64,000 bases of DNA from Yponomeuta sedellus (taxonomy: Eukaryota; Arthropoda; Insecta; Lepidoptera; Yponomeutidae): NCBI GenBank assembly GCA_934045075.1, contig OW203725.1:124001-188000 (forward strand). Reading direction: 5' to 3'. Numbering within the stretch: the first letter of the stretch is position 1; each line of letters opens with the position of its first letter. The notes beneath the pieces are model-generated. The model was not told the DNA's origin. It did not search any database and saw nothing but the letters and a program-made list of their open reading frames with translations. This document shows positions 24,177 through 35,000 of this stretch, one piece after another. The position numbers and the translations under genes were made by a program.

Positions 24177-24459
24177 GTTGCTTTTTAAATTATCTTTACT
24201 TATTTTGATACAATGTAATTTATTTAATTAATTACATTATTTAATTCAAGTTTTAATTTACTCAACGTTTCTATCGATATCGATGGAGAGTTAGGACCAT
24301 CCCTAGTCGGTAGCGTTTGACAGTAGGGCCTGTACGCACCTTGAAATCGGTGCATTGATAAACATAGTGTCATCTCTTTTTTTCTAATGGAAAGTTTGTT
24401 AGCAAAAGCAGGACAGCATTACTGTTCAAGGTTTCTGCTAAGTTACTGCTACCCTTTGC
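24177..24459 (+). repeat. Duplicated module A, second copy, upstream of THAP gene
   Basis: Close copy of 19300-19609 in the same orientation, with TATCGATATCGAT at 24272-24284. It ends about 330 bases before the THAP start codon, so its palindrome would be in a position to act as promoter DNA. The two copies differ by point changes and two small deletions. Confidence 0.85.
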
Positions 24460-24784
24460 TATAGTATGAGCCGGAGTGGCTGTATTCGGGTTCTGAGGCA
24501 CTGCCTTTTTTATAGTATTACTGGCAGCAGCCTAGCGCAAGTAGGAACTTTGAATTATTTGTTCGCATTTAGCCCCGTTTTAATGGCGGACATATTATAT
24601 TTGTTCACTCTTTAATACTACTTAATCTTTCTTTGCTGTCAAACTGAAAACTCAACAAATGTCATGGCGGAACGCGGCACATATTAGAAAGTTTTCTAGT
24701 TAAAATTTTTTGTGTTTTAAGTTTTTTCAATATCTAGCTGTGTGTTCTTCTTGTTGTACAGTATTTAGTGATTTTTTTTTATTA

Positions 24785-26299
24785 ATGGCACTGATCGGAT
24801 GGTGTCGAACTTGTGCCATTTGTAAAATAAGATGCAGCCGGTCAAAGGGTACCAAAAGAAAGTTTATGGGTAAATTTCCTAGGGATGAAGACCGGTAAGT
24901 ATTTCTGGCTACAGTTTTTGTCATCTTGCACAAGAGCAAGATCATAAATTATGTTAAATAACGTAATTAATATACCTACTATGAGAAAAATATTAGGATG
25001 TTTCAATGTCATAGTGATGTGCCATACACATATTCAATATCGATAAAAAAATATCTGATAAGTACCTTGGTCAGAATTACTACTCAGTGTACGACGGGTG
25101 AATTGCTGTAAGCCATAACAATTTTCAACGATGCTCTATTAGTGGCTGCATTGAATGTGGTTTTTTTTTTTAGATGCAGACAACGGGTGAAAATTGTGGA
25201 AGATCTTGCGTATATCCCCATCGAAAAGCTCCACCAACATAAATATATTTGTAGAGATCATTTCCAGCCGAAAGATTTTAACAACGATTTTAAAAGGAAG
25301 CCGATTAAAGAAATGGTGAGTTGTGTTATATATCATGTAACACTCACTACATTTCATGAATAATTATGTAATAAAACACAAAATACGTCTTGCTTTACGT
25401 CGAACATTTGAATGTATTTTGCTCCGTCGTTTAGAACGCAATATTATGTCTTAATACATAAATTACATTACTTAGATTAACATTTTTTTTCAGGGCTGTA
25501 CCTTCTCTACTTATAAATGCGCCTCCTCTTCCTGATTACTTACAAGCTGAGTTTCCTTACCACGTAGCCACGTCCCATCACTTGAAACTGGTTAGTGATT
25601 GGAATTACTAAAATATTTTTTTACTAATTTTAACTTATTTTTTTATAAAAATGTATTTGATAGTTACATAGTCAATTATGCAGTTATGTGGTAAACAGGA
25701 ACACACTATTTTTTTTTTTGGACTATTCTTGCAATTGTTTATTTTCAGATTCAGCTATACAAAAACCTATTAGTTGTCGAGCTTCACAAAACAAATCTGG
25801 TACGTAGACTTTTCATGTATCGCTGAAGTTTTTTGTAACTAGTGTTTGTTTACTTTGATAAATTACAAAGTGTTATCATTTTCAGCACCTTGTACAGCAG
25901 CCAAAATATCAGCTGTTGCTATTGGTCCAGTTGGGTTTGACCACAATTATTGTGGCCTGGAATCTCAGCATAATTATCATAACTATCCCGGTAAGTAGCA
26001 TAGTTTACCAACAAATTAATAACGACTCAACTTAACTTTTTTTGACGATTTCAGCTCCTGAATCCAAACCACCGATTGATGAAGTTCGCTCAGATTGGAC
26101 ACCTCTAATTAAAAACCAAATAGCTGCTGAAATAAATTCAATAGGCCTTGACCACAATTATTGTGATTTGATAATAATTAATAAAATACTAATTTCATTT
26201 GTCGTTTTATTGAAAACTTTGATTTTTATTAATTTTATTAGGCTCACTGCGGAGCCCCTGGATGAAAATTTATCGATATCGATAAATGTAGTAATGTAG
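24785..26299 (+). pseudogene. THAP-domain protein gene, six exons, probably decaying
   Basis: Exons by splice signals: 24785-24894, 25174-25315, 25494-25590, 25749-25799, 25886-25990 and 26055-26299. Exons 1-2 encode a C2CH THAP zinc finger: CAIC, the FMGKFPRDEDR block, YICRDHF with the last Cys/His pair, and in exon 3 AVPSL, the usual end of the domain. The tryptophan normally found after the FP..R block is Arg here (CRQRV; TGG to CGG would explain it). Exon 2 ends in phase 0 but the AVPSL frame of exon 3 needs phase 2, so the junction shifts frame unless an unseen exon intervenes. Exons 4-6 join in one frame and contain GFDHNYC and GLDHNYC, a short internal repeat. Function is unknown beyond likely DNA binding. 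THAP domains also occur in P-element transposases, but no transposase core follows. Confidence 0.6.
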
Positions 26300-26463
26300 G
26301 TGGACGTCCCTAATGCACAGACAAGTTGTTATGTTGGTAGCACTTTTGTCATTGCATTTTTGCTCTATTGGTCGGTATTGCTAACGGGGCTAAACTCAAT
26401 ACAAAAGCGAAGGTCCCGTATCTTAAAACGTAGTGTTTATTTATATACTCTGTGACTGGCAGC

Positions 26464-26476
26464 AGCTCTGGATTCG
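26464..26476. repeat. Left target-site duplication of the intact LINE
   Basis: AGCTCTGGATTCG here is repeated exactly at 31691-31703, immediately after the poly(A). Confidence 0.95.
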
Positions 26477-26612
26477 GTTTTTTTTTTTTGGCGGGCTTTT
26501 GAAGAGGATAGGCGCGTTTTTTGAAAATTTTTCAAAAATATTTCTGAAAATTGTTAAAACTCGATAAACTTACGCTAAAAGTATTTAAAACATCGTCGTT
26601 AGGTTCGGCGAG

Positions 26613-27779
26613 ATGAAAGATCGCCCGGGGGCAAAGCCCCCTGGGCTTTCCGAGGATGAACCTCCTCCCAAATTAAAGAGGGGGCGAACTGAGGACCATG
26701 GACGCGAACATCACGGCGAGCAGCAGCAGGATGATGGATTCAAGCCATATCTGAAACCAGGTTACAGGCGGCTGTACGCGGAAAATTTGGTGAGCGATGA
26801 ATTCATTGTCTTTGTTGAATCCGAAAATGGCAGAATTGGTAATAAAAACCCTGACCAGCTAAACACGATCTTCAAAAATGACGTCAAGGGCGTGGTGGGC
26901 ATCAAGCGCATCAATGCTAATAAAATTGGTGTGTGCTTTGGACAAGCTTCCAATGCGAACAACTTCCTGACGAATGACGAACTGCTGAAGAAACAGGGCT
27001 TTAGAGCCTATATTCCCGCGAGGTCTGTAGAGACTATTGGGGTCCTTCGCTTCGTTCCAACAAGTATCACGAATGAAGAACTGTTTAAGAAACTTGCAGC
27101 AGAATTTGAAATTGTAGGCGTAAGGCGCTTTACCCGCAAGGTCAACGGAGAAATTGTTCCGTACAGTTCAGTGTCTGTGACTTTCTTGTCACAGACACTA
27201 CCGGAGTATGTATACCTAGATCTGTATAGATTTAAGGTCAATGAGTACAGAGCACCACTTCTGCAGTGCTTTAAGTGCTTCAGATTTAACCATGGAGCGA
27301 AGTTCTGTAAAGGACTGCAGAAGTGCTCTATCTGCTCTGGTGAGCACCACTTCACAAAATGCGACAAAGAGGATGAATTGAAATGTATCAACTGCCAAGG
27401 GCCTCACTTGGCAATTTCCAGAGACTGTCCAGTTAAAAAAAACAAGTTAGAAGAACATGTTAATAGGACTAACTATGCAAAAATTGCTGCTTCAGCCAAA
27501 AAACAAGACAATATTGTCAAAAACTACAACTCGAACTTCCCTCCACTGAAAGCCAAGCCTTCGCCAATGATTGCTAGGGCTCCCACAAAACCCATAGTAA
27601 CAGAACCTCCACAACTTGTGATCTCAAATTCAAATTTAGTCAAAGAAATAGTCAAGAGCGACTTCATCTTAAATGGTTTGGTAGGAGCTTTGGTAACATT
27701 GGCGAATGGTAATTTGCCCAAAATCAATGCTTCCATTGTGCAGGAAGTGTTGATTAAATCACTACAGAATAATGGATAA
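26613..27779 (+). CDS. LINE ORF1, gag-like nucleic-acid-binding protein
   Basis: The 388-residue protein would package the retrotransposon RNA. Residues 1-50 are charged and disordered; 50-200 form an RRM-like gag core (IGVLRFVPTSITNEELFKKL); residues ~213-275 hold three zinc knuckles: CFKCFRFNHGAKFC, CSICSGEHHFTKC and CINCQGPHLAISRDC. The C-terminal third is Lys/Pro-rich. The stop codon overlaps the start of ORF2 (ATGGATAA), so the second protein is probably made by reinitiation or termination-coupled translation. No disabling change is visible. Confidence 0.92.
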   Translation: MKDRPGAKPPGLSEDEPPPKLKRGRTEDHGREHHGEQQQDDGFKPYLKPGYRRLYAENLVSDEFIVFVESENGRIGNKNPDQLNTIFKNDVKGVVGIKRINANKIGVCFGQASNANNFLTNDELLKKQGFRAYIPARSVETIGVLRFVPTSITNEELFKKLAAEFEIVGVRRFTRKVNGEIVPYSSVSVTFLSQTLPEYVYLDLYRFKVNEYRAPLLQCFKCFRFNHGAKFCKGLQKCSICSGEHHFTKCDKEDELKCINCQGPHLAISRDCPVKKNKLEEHVNRTNYAKIAASAKKQDNIVKNYNSNFPPLKAKPSPMIARAPTKPIVTEPPQLVISNSNLVKEIVKSDFILNGLVGALVTLANGNLPKINASIVQEVLIKSLQNNG

Positions 27780-30700
27780 ATCATTTATTACAATAGTACA
27801 GTTTAATGTAGAAGGAGTTATTAACAAGAAGCCATTATTAATTTCATTTTTATTAAATAATGATGTAGACGTTTGTCTTTTAAATGAGACTTGGCTTAGG
27901 AACAATAGCACTTTTAATATTCCTAATTACAATATAATTCGACAAGACGGGAAAGATGGACGAGGAGGTGTAGCAATTTTAGTTAAATCCAATTTGAAAT
28001 TCTCTACTGTCTCTGTTCCTTTTTACAATTTTATGCATTCTGCTGCAATAATCTTACAAACCAATGCTGGTAATTTATCAATTCTCTGTAGTTATATACC
28101 GCCTCCTAATGATAACCGTAGATTTCAGTGCAGAAGACTCAAACAGATTTTGAATATGTTACCGAAACCAATGCTTTTTTCGGGCGATCTCAACGCCCAT
28201 CACGTCGCTTTTGGGTGTTTGAGGTCTAACTCTCGCGGTAATGAGATCTATAACACACTCGATGAGTATGATCTATGTATATTAAACACTGGTTTTCCTA
28301 CCACTGTAGGTAGTCCTTCTAAAATGCCTTCTGCAATTGATATTTCTTCTGTCAGTCCTTCTGTTGCTCCTCTTTGCGAGTGGACAGTTCATGATGATGC
28401 GATGGGCAGCTATCATTTTCCAACAGTTATAACAATTCACACCACAATTCATAAATACGATATTGGTAATTCCGCTGATCGATATCTTTATAATAAAGCA
28501 GATTGGCAGGCTTATGCATCTGAAACAGAGAGAATATTAGGGCAATTTAATATAGACAGTAGTAACCCAGTCAAAACTTACAATGATTTTTGCGAAGAAC
28601 TTAATCAGATTAAAGATGTCACTATTCCAAAGCTAAGGAAAACTAATAGCATTGTCATTAAAAAGCCTGTTCCTTGGTGGGACAATGAATGCTCAGATGC
28701 TGTTAATAAAAGTAAAGAAGCTCTAAATATGTATAGAAGTAATGGTAATATGTCGAGTTACATTGAATATAAAAAATTAAATGCTTTTAAAAAAAGATTA
28801 TTAAAAGAAAAGAAGAAATACGGATGGACTAAATTAGTTGAATCTTTTAACAGGTATACACCTATAAGCACTATTTGGAATTACATCAAAAGATTCAAAC
28901 GTGTAACATTACCCAAAATGCCCAAAAACGACGAATGGATTCCAGCCTTCATTGATAAATATGCTCCACCGTCTCCTCCTGAAAAAAACATAGACATAAA
29001 CTCATTAAATGAAATCTTTAATAACACAGGGAATAGTAATTGTGCTCATCTTTCAGAACCATTTTCCTTTGCAGAATTCACATTTGCTATCAAATATAGA
29101 AAAGATACAACCCCAGGATTAGATGACATTCCTTACAAGCTTATTAGGAACATGCATGTTGATGCCCAAAAATCGTTATTGGAAATGTACAATGTATTGT
29201 GGATGACTCAGTCCATTCCTGAAGCTTGGAAAACACAATGCGTTATTCCTATATTGAAACCAGACAAGTCTAGTGATGACTTTAATTCATATAGACCAAT
29301 TTCTTTATCCTCATGTGTAGGTAAATTGTTTGAGTTTATGCTTAAAACCAGATTAGACCATTACGTAGAGCAGAATAAAATCTTACCAGAGCAGCAATTC
29401 GGCTTCAGGAAGGGTCGTAGTGCTACAGAGAGCTTTACTTCACTCATCTCGGACATCAGGAATTCCTTTCACAGCCAATCAGCCACCGTATGTGCATTTC
29501 TTGATGTACAGGGAGCTTTTGATAATGTTGATCCATCTGTATTGGCAGGAATTTTATCAGAGATTGGTATGCCAGGACATGTCTGTAAATGGATATTTCA
29601 TTTTCTTTATGATAGGACTATGTATGTTAAATTTAACAACATACTACACGGACCAGGACAAGTTTTTAAAGGTACTATGCAAGGAGCAACCATATCCCCT
29701 TTATTGTACAATATTTATACATCTCAGATAAATAAATATCTGACCCAGACTGGAGTTCAATTCCTGCAGTATGCAGATGATTTGTTAATATACTCTGTAC
29801 ATAAGGATGTAAATATAGCTGTAAATAATTTAAATTTAGCCCTCTCTCAAGTGCATAATTATTATTTTAATAAGCTCAAATTGGTTATAAATCCATTAAA
29901 GAGTGGAGCTATGCTTTTCTCCAAAAGGCTTTCTCCTTGTAATAGTTTGGTAGAATACAATAATCTCCCTATACCTTGGTTGAAAGAAAAGAAGTTTCTT
30001 GGTATATTGCTGGATCATAGGCTAACATTTGAATCTCACATAAATTATATCATCAAAAACGCCTCCAAAGCCCTTAATATACTTCGGTCTCTGGCAGGAG
30101 TACATTGGGGGTCTGACCCAAAAATATTATCTATGTTATATAAGAGCATTATGCGCAGCCATTTCGATTATAGCTCAATTGCTTATATGGGGGCAAGCCT
30201 TGCTTTGCTGAAGAAATTAGAAGTTATTCAGAATAAAGCTTTGAGAATTATTACAGGGGCTATGTGCTCTACTCCAATTAATGCAATGCAATGTGAGGCT
30301 TGCATTCCCCCTTTACATCTTAGACGTCTACAGCTAGCTGAAAGGTTCTGTTTGAAAATGTTAACTAAAAATAATAGAGTTGTCTTAGATCACATTTTAC
30401 CAATGCATGCCACTGAATTGGGCAATTCAGTGGCTCCTTATGCAAATTTTAATCAGATATTAAATGGTAACATACCAACCTTATTAAGAATAGTTTTACA
30501 TTTGAATGATTTAACAAAAAATTTGCATCAGGATAATTTGTGGCCCCTCTATAGGATGGATCTCGATATTCTATTGAAAAATAATTTTGTACATAAACCA
30601 TGCATTACGAACCAACAAGATTTACTTGCTTTCCTGGAAAATAATCATCTGTATTCCATCTATACTGATGGCTCTAAAACAGTTGATAGGGTAAACTCAG

Positions 30701-31533
30701 CATTTTTTGACCCTCAGTTAAAGAAAACTAAATGTTTTAAAATTGACACTAGATGTAGCATTTTTACCGCCGAAGCTTATGCTATCCATCAAGCTTTAAT
30801 TTACGTTCAAAATATTGATACTTGTAATATAATTATATTTACTGACTCACTAAGTGTATTATTAGCTTTAGAAGGTAACTGCCTTCGTTATAATGTAAAT
30901 TATCTCATCTATAATATAAAGAATTTGTTAAATAGTTTGTTAGTTAGTGGTAAGGTAGTTAAGCTAATGTGGGTACCTGCTCACCGGGGTATCACTGGAA
31001 ATGAAGTCGTCGATCGAGCTGCAAATCTGGACCCTGACGAGGATCACTCTACAGACCTCAAATTGCCATTTACTGATCTCCATGTTCATCTGAATGAGAA
31101 TCTGAAAGCAATATGGTGCAACTACTGGAATGAGATCAGTAAAGAGAAAGGAAGCTGGTATAGAGACATCCAAGGAAGCCCGCCCGCCCAACCTTGGTAC
31201 CATCGGAAAAAAGACATAAACTGCCGGAAATACATAACCACCCTAAACAGAATGAGATTCGGCCACTGCCAAACCCAAGCTCACCTTTATAGACTCAGCC
31301 TAGCCCAAGATTCGAACTGCATTTACTGTGGAACTGAAAACGCCGACCTAAACCATCTCGTGCTCAACTGTCAAGAATTTAAATTGCACAGATTAATACT
31401 TATCACGGAACTTGACACAATCAGCTGCGAAACGGGTGTCCCTACACCAACTCTTCTTCCAAATCTACTTAGCAATCCTACCTTTTTCGCCCCCTTATAT
31501 AAATTCATTATGAACAGTGGAATAAAAATTTAA
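27772..31533 (+). CDS. LINE ORF2: endonuclease, reverse transcriptase, RNase H
   Basis: 1,253 residues, uninterrupted. Residues 1-220: APE-type endonuclease (FNVEGV, LLNETWL, SGDLNAHH); the last active-site motif reads GSYHFPTV where S-D-H is usual, so the Asp is missing although the His is kept. Residues ~430-760: reverse transcriptase (FNSYRPISLSSC, QFGFRKGRSATE, FLDVQGAFDNVD, MQGATISPLLYNIY, the catalytic LQYADDLLIY). Residues ~960-1100: RNase H with all acidic positions (IYTDGSK, AEAYAIHQAL, FTDSL, PAHRGITGNEVVDRAA). A terminal CCHC knuckle (CIYCG...HLVLNC) follows. The enzyme nicks the target, primes on it and copies the element RNA. The start overlaps ORF1 by 8 bases. Confidence 0.93.
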   Translation: MDKSFITIVQFNVEGVINKKPLLISFLLNNDVDVCLLNETWLRNNSTFNIPNYNIIRQDGKDGRGGVAILVKSNLKFSTVSVPFYNFMHSAAIILQTNAGNLSILCSYIPPPNDNRRFQCRRLKQILNMLPKPMLFSGDLNAHHVAFGCLRSNSRGNEIYNTLDEYDLCILNTGFPTTVGSPSKMPSAIDISSVSPSVAPLCEWTVHDDAMGSYHFPTVITIHTTIHKYDIGNSADRYLYNKADWQAYASETERILGQFNIDSSNPVKTYNDFCEELNQIKDVTIPKLRKTNSIVIKKPVPWWDNECSDAVNKSKEALNMYRSNGNMSSYIEYKKLNAFKKRLLKEKKKYGWTKLVESFNRYTPISTIWNYIKRFKRVTLPKMPKNDEWIPAFIDKYAPPSPPEKNIDINSLNEIFNNTGNSNCAHLSEPFSFAEFTFAIKYRKDTTPGLDDIPYKLIRNMHVDAQKSLLEMYNVLWMTQSIPEAWKTQCVIPILKPDKSSDDFNSYRPISLSSCVGKLFEFMLKTRLDHYVEQNKILPEQQFGFRKGRSATESFTSLISDIRNSFHSQSATVCAFLDVQGAFDNVDPSVLAGILSEIGMPGHVCKWIFHFLYDRTMYVKFNNILHGPGQVFKGTMQGATISPLLYNIYTSQINKYLTQTGVQFLQYADDLLIYSVHKDVNIAVNNLNLALSQVHNYYFNKLKLVINPLKSGAMLFSKRLSPCNSLVEYNNLPIPWLKEKKFLGILLDHRLTFESHINYIIKNASKALNILRSLAGVHWGSDPKILSMLYKSIMRSHFDYSSIAYMGASLALLKKLEVIQNKALRIITGAMCSTPINAMQCEACIPPLHLRRLQLAERFCLKMLTKNNRVVLDHILPMHATELGNSVAPYANFNQILNGNIPTLLRIVLHLNDLTKNLHQDNLWPLYRMDLDILLKNNFVHKPCITNQQDLLAFLENNHLYSIYTDGSKTVDRVNSAFFDPQLKKTKCFKIDTRCSIFTAEAYAIHQALIYVQNIDTCNIIIFTDSLSVLLALEGNCLRYNVNYLIYNIKNLLNSLLVSGKVVKLMWVPAHRGITGNEVVDRAANLDPDEDHSTDLKLPFTDLHVHLNENLKAIWCNYWNEISKEKGSWYRDIQGSPPAQPWYHRKKDINCRKYITTLNRMRFGHCQTQAHLYRLSLAQDSNCIYCGTENADLNHLVLNCQEFKLHRLILITELDTISCETGVPTPTLLPNLLSNPTFFAPLYKFIMNSGIKI

Positions 31534-31690
31534 AGTGACTGGAAAAATTGAACATTATAGTGAAGTGATACGGAAGTGATAAGTGCTCTTATCTGAAAAC
31601 TAATACTATAAAAAACTAATACAATACTCAAGGCTCAAAAGGACACGGATCCAGGGCCGTAAAACCCTTTATTAAAAAAAAAAAAAAAAA

Positions 31691-31703
31691 AGCTCTGGAT
31701 TCG
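31691..31703. repeat. Right target-site duplication of the intact LINE
   Basis: Exact second copy of the 13-mer at 26464-26476. The pre-insertion site would have read CAGCAGCTCTGGATTCGATG. Confidence 0.95.
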
Positions 31704-32056
31704 ATGGTCTTGTCTGTGAATGTATGAATTGATCTGTGGAATTGATTGTAGGTACATCTGACAGATAAAAATGGAATTTCAATTTGTCATATCCACCAAT
31801 TTCACCTTTCATCCCAAACTGTGATTTCCTTAATAATCTGAAATTGCTTGTCTCTCTATTTTTTTCATAGTGCATTTTTGTTCAAACTGTCCTAAAAATT
31901 GTGCGATAAAAACGTGATACATCTCAAGATATAGTGTCAAGTTGTTATGTTTGTGCGCTCACGTTCAACGATAATTAAATAGGTAGCCAGATAAGTGAAG
32001 GAATTAGTCCGACTCAGGTCGCAAAAGAGTGGGTCTCAGCCGCAGCCACAGCCGCC

Positions 32057-35000
32057 ATGGGCATCTTCGGGAACTCCTCACCCTTCGACGAGGACGTGGG
32101 TAAGTCGCTACTCGGCCGCTCGCGCGACGCCTTTGTTTGATAAACACTAACCGATGACTCACTGCGTCATATAAAATGTAGCGATGGACACTCGCGTCTT
32201 AGACGTTAGGCACCTAATGTTAGTACCCGTCTGTAGACAATAAAATTATTATTTCATGCCTTATACTTGATAACTTCGGAAAACTGCGCCAAATTTTGCT
32301 TTTGATATGAATGAATGCTGAATTTTGCGCTGATGGATACTGCAATATTAGATAGCGATAAAAACCCAGTCCAAGCATCTGCGTTGCTCCAGAAAAGCCT
32401 TGATAAAATCAGCAGTTGGCTGCATAAATGGAAGATAAAGGCAAGTCCAAACAAATCTGTCATGTAACATTCACACTCAGACAAGGCAACTGTCCCCCAG
32501 TACGACTAGAAGGTAATGCCCTACCACACAGCGACAGTGTGTAATACCTTGGCATGCACCTAGACCATCTGCTCACATGGAAACAACACATTATGAAAAA
32601 GAGAGATGAAATAAGAATAGGCTACAAAAACCTGTACTGGCTTGGGGGAAGAAACTAAGCTGTCTATTGATAATAAACTTCTCATCTATAAAACAATCAT
32701 AAAACCCGTGTGGATGTATGGAATACAACTCTGGGGTGCAGGTAGCGACACGAACATAATGATGCTACAGAGATCACAAAATGCAATCCTATGATCAATA
32801 TCATACGCGCCATGGTTCACAACCACAGCTGAAATACATGAATACATGACGATGAAGACAGTTAAGGAAGAAATACTGGCTGCTTTAGCAAAATATAAAA
32901 CCAAGCACCTATATCACCCTAATAATTTAGCATCAAGCTCCTTATCGGCACATCACACCAGGTGTCTTAAGAGACATAACATACTCGAGCTAGAAGAACG
33001 ACACTAGCCTCTCTAAATATATGTATAGAACTCTTCACTGGAAGATGCATACCAATCAACCATGACACTACAACACATCTGCTTATGGTTGATGACTGAT
33101 TGCAGATAAAAAAAAATAATGGGAAAAAAAATTGCTTTTGGCTCTTCCTCAGTCTCTAGAGACAAGAGTCTTCAACCAGTCTTGCCAGTCATGTCCTATG
33201 GAATTACAATGTGGAATGCTTTACTTGGCATTCGACAGCACACACAGAATGGTTTGCTTGGAGTCTCTTTGTAGGATTATAACAGAAATTATGCAATTTG
33301 CTAAAGATCTAAGATAGACAGAAGTGGCATGCTTGAGCGAGGCCTATGTCCAGTAGTGGACTACTATGGGACAATTGATTGATACATAATACTATAGGCA
33401 ATCTTCTTTACGTCAAATAATAATATTTGACTGTGCCAGCCAGCGCCCAGACCAGAAGCAGCATCCATGATTAACAAATTTTTTAAATAATCCTATTGAG
33501 TATCACCTAAATGAACATTTCCTAAAATGTAATGTTAGAAAAACTGGACCATTGTGTAGTGGATGCAGCAATCTAAGTTTAAAAATAGAGATAGATTTTG
33601 AGTTGCAGATGTTAAACAAGGATGGAAAACAATGGGGAGTGTTCTGATTAGTGAAAGAATTTTCAGTCAACACGACCACTCAAAACATTTTTCTACAAAT
33701 AACAAAAAATAATATTTTCTGTTCATACTCCAGCATAATTATGTTTGTACATCGGTCAATTAGGTAAAAGTATTTATGAGCAGAACTAGCTGTGCCCTGT
33801 GTGCGGTGTTACCCGCGGTTTATCAATTTTCCTGTGGAAATAAGATATTTTCCTATTGTTAATCCAGGGTGTCGGCTAACTCCATACCAAATTTTAATAG
33901 CAGGGAGCCGATTCTCGCCCATACGAATTGAAAGCGTAGACGCAAAATATTCGAAGCTTAGACATTTGTCACATAAAAATAAGATAACTCGACAGAGTTA
34001 TTACTGTACTTAGACGTAAATTACATATTTTCTCATTCAAATTTAATCTAGCAAGGCGTTCAGAATACAGATTTTGGTTGTAGCGACTTTTTACGTAGAA
34101 TTCAAGTTCAATCAAGAATTTAAGCCTTAAGAGTCGTATACGACTTATTTGCTAATGAAGTGAGAATTGGCTTCCTGTTTCTTATCTTCAGCTGTTTAGA
34201 CGTGAATGAGTAAAAAACATACACCCCAACTTTCGTCCTTTAATGCTACTTATGAGGGGATTCCTTAAGTGGTAAGTCCCATATAAACATAATTAAAAAG
34301 AATATAGACTTTAAAAACCTATTTAGAGGCTAAAAACTTCACCCATGCCGGGATTCGAACCAGATACTGGTACGGATAGCCAGAGGTTGCGGGTTCGAAT
34401 CCCGGCATGGGTGAAGTTTTTAGCCTCTAAATAGGTTTTTAAATTTGTTCCTTAGCACGGGTTAGTGCATTAAAAATAAAAATTGTGTAAGAATATAGAC
34501 TTTTATAAAATAAATAATCACATTGCACAGTTTTCATTTGATGTAAGTAAAAATATTTATATGTCATACCTAATCATTATCTACTTGTCATCAAAAAAGC
34601 CTGTAATGATATTATATATTAAAATATTTCAAATGGTATCTCAATATTAATAAAATTCGTATAACATTTTAAGAAATTTAACAAAACATGAATTTATATA
34701 TATATTTTTTTTAATAATTAGTGCTTTACTATAACATTTTATCTTTACATTTTAACTTAACAAAACATGAATAAACCGGGTCACATTTTAATTATTTTTT
34801 TTTTAATAATTATTTACTGCTTTAGAATAATTACTTATTTCACCTTTACCTATTCAGAATTTATGTCAAAGAATACCATTTCATTGTCATGGGGATTAGT
34901 GCCTCTAAATTAGATATACATAGGTAGTTTTGTGTAAGTTAAAAAAACAACATGTTACAACCAAAATATTATGTTTATTCAAAATATCACGATTTTTCGT

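Larger units (their letters stand above)
26477..31690 (+). mobile_element. Full-length non-LTR retrotransposon, I-group type, apparently intact
   Basis: The 5.2-kb element has a 136-base 5' UTR opening with a run of T, two overlapping ORFs with no stops or frameshifts, a ~150-base 3' UTR and an A-run of about 17, enclosed by a perfect 13-bp target duplication. CCHC gag-like ORF1, APE endonuclease, YADD reverse transcriptase and RNase H in ORF2 define the I/R1/Loa branch of LINEs rather than Jockey, which lacks RNase H. The intact frames and perfect duplication show a recent insertion. It lies between the THAP gene and the STAM promoter, in STAM orientation. Confidence 0.93.

Noticed and set aside
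29420..29731. 103-codon frame inside LINE ORF2
   Set aside because: Out-of-frame shadow of the reverse transcriptase.
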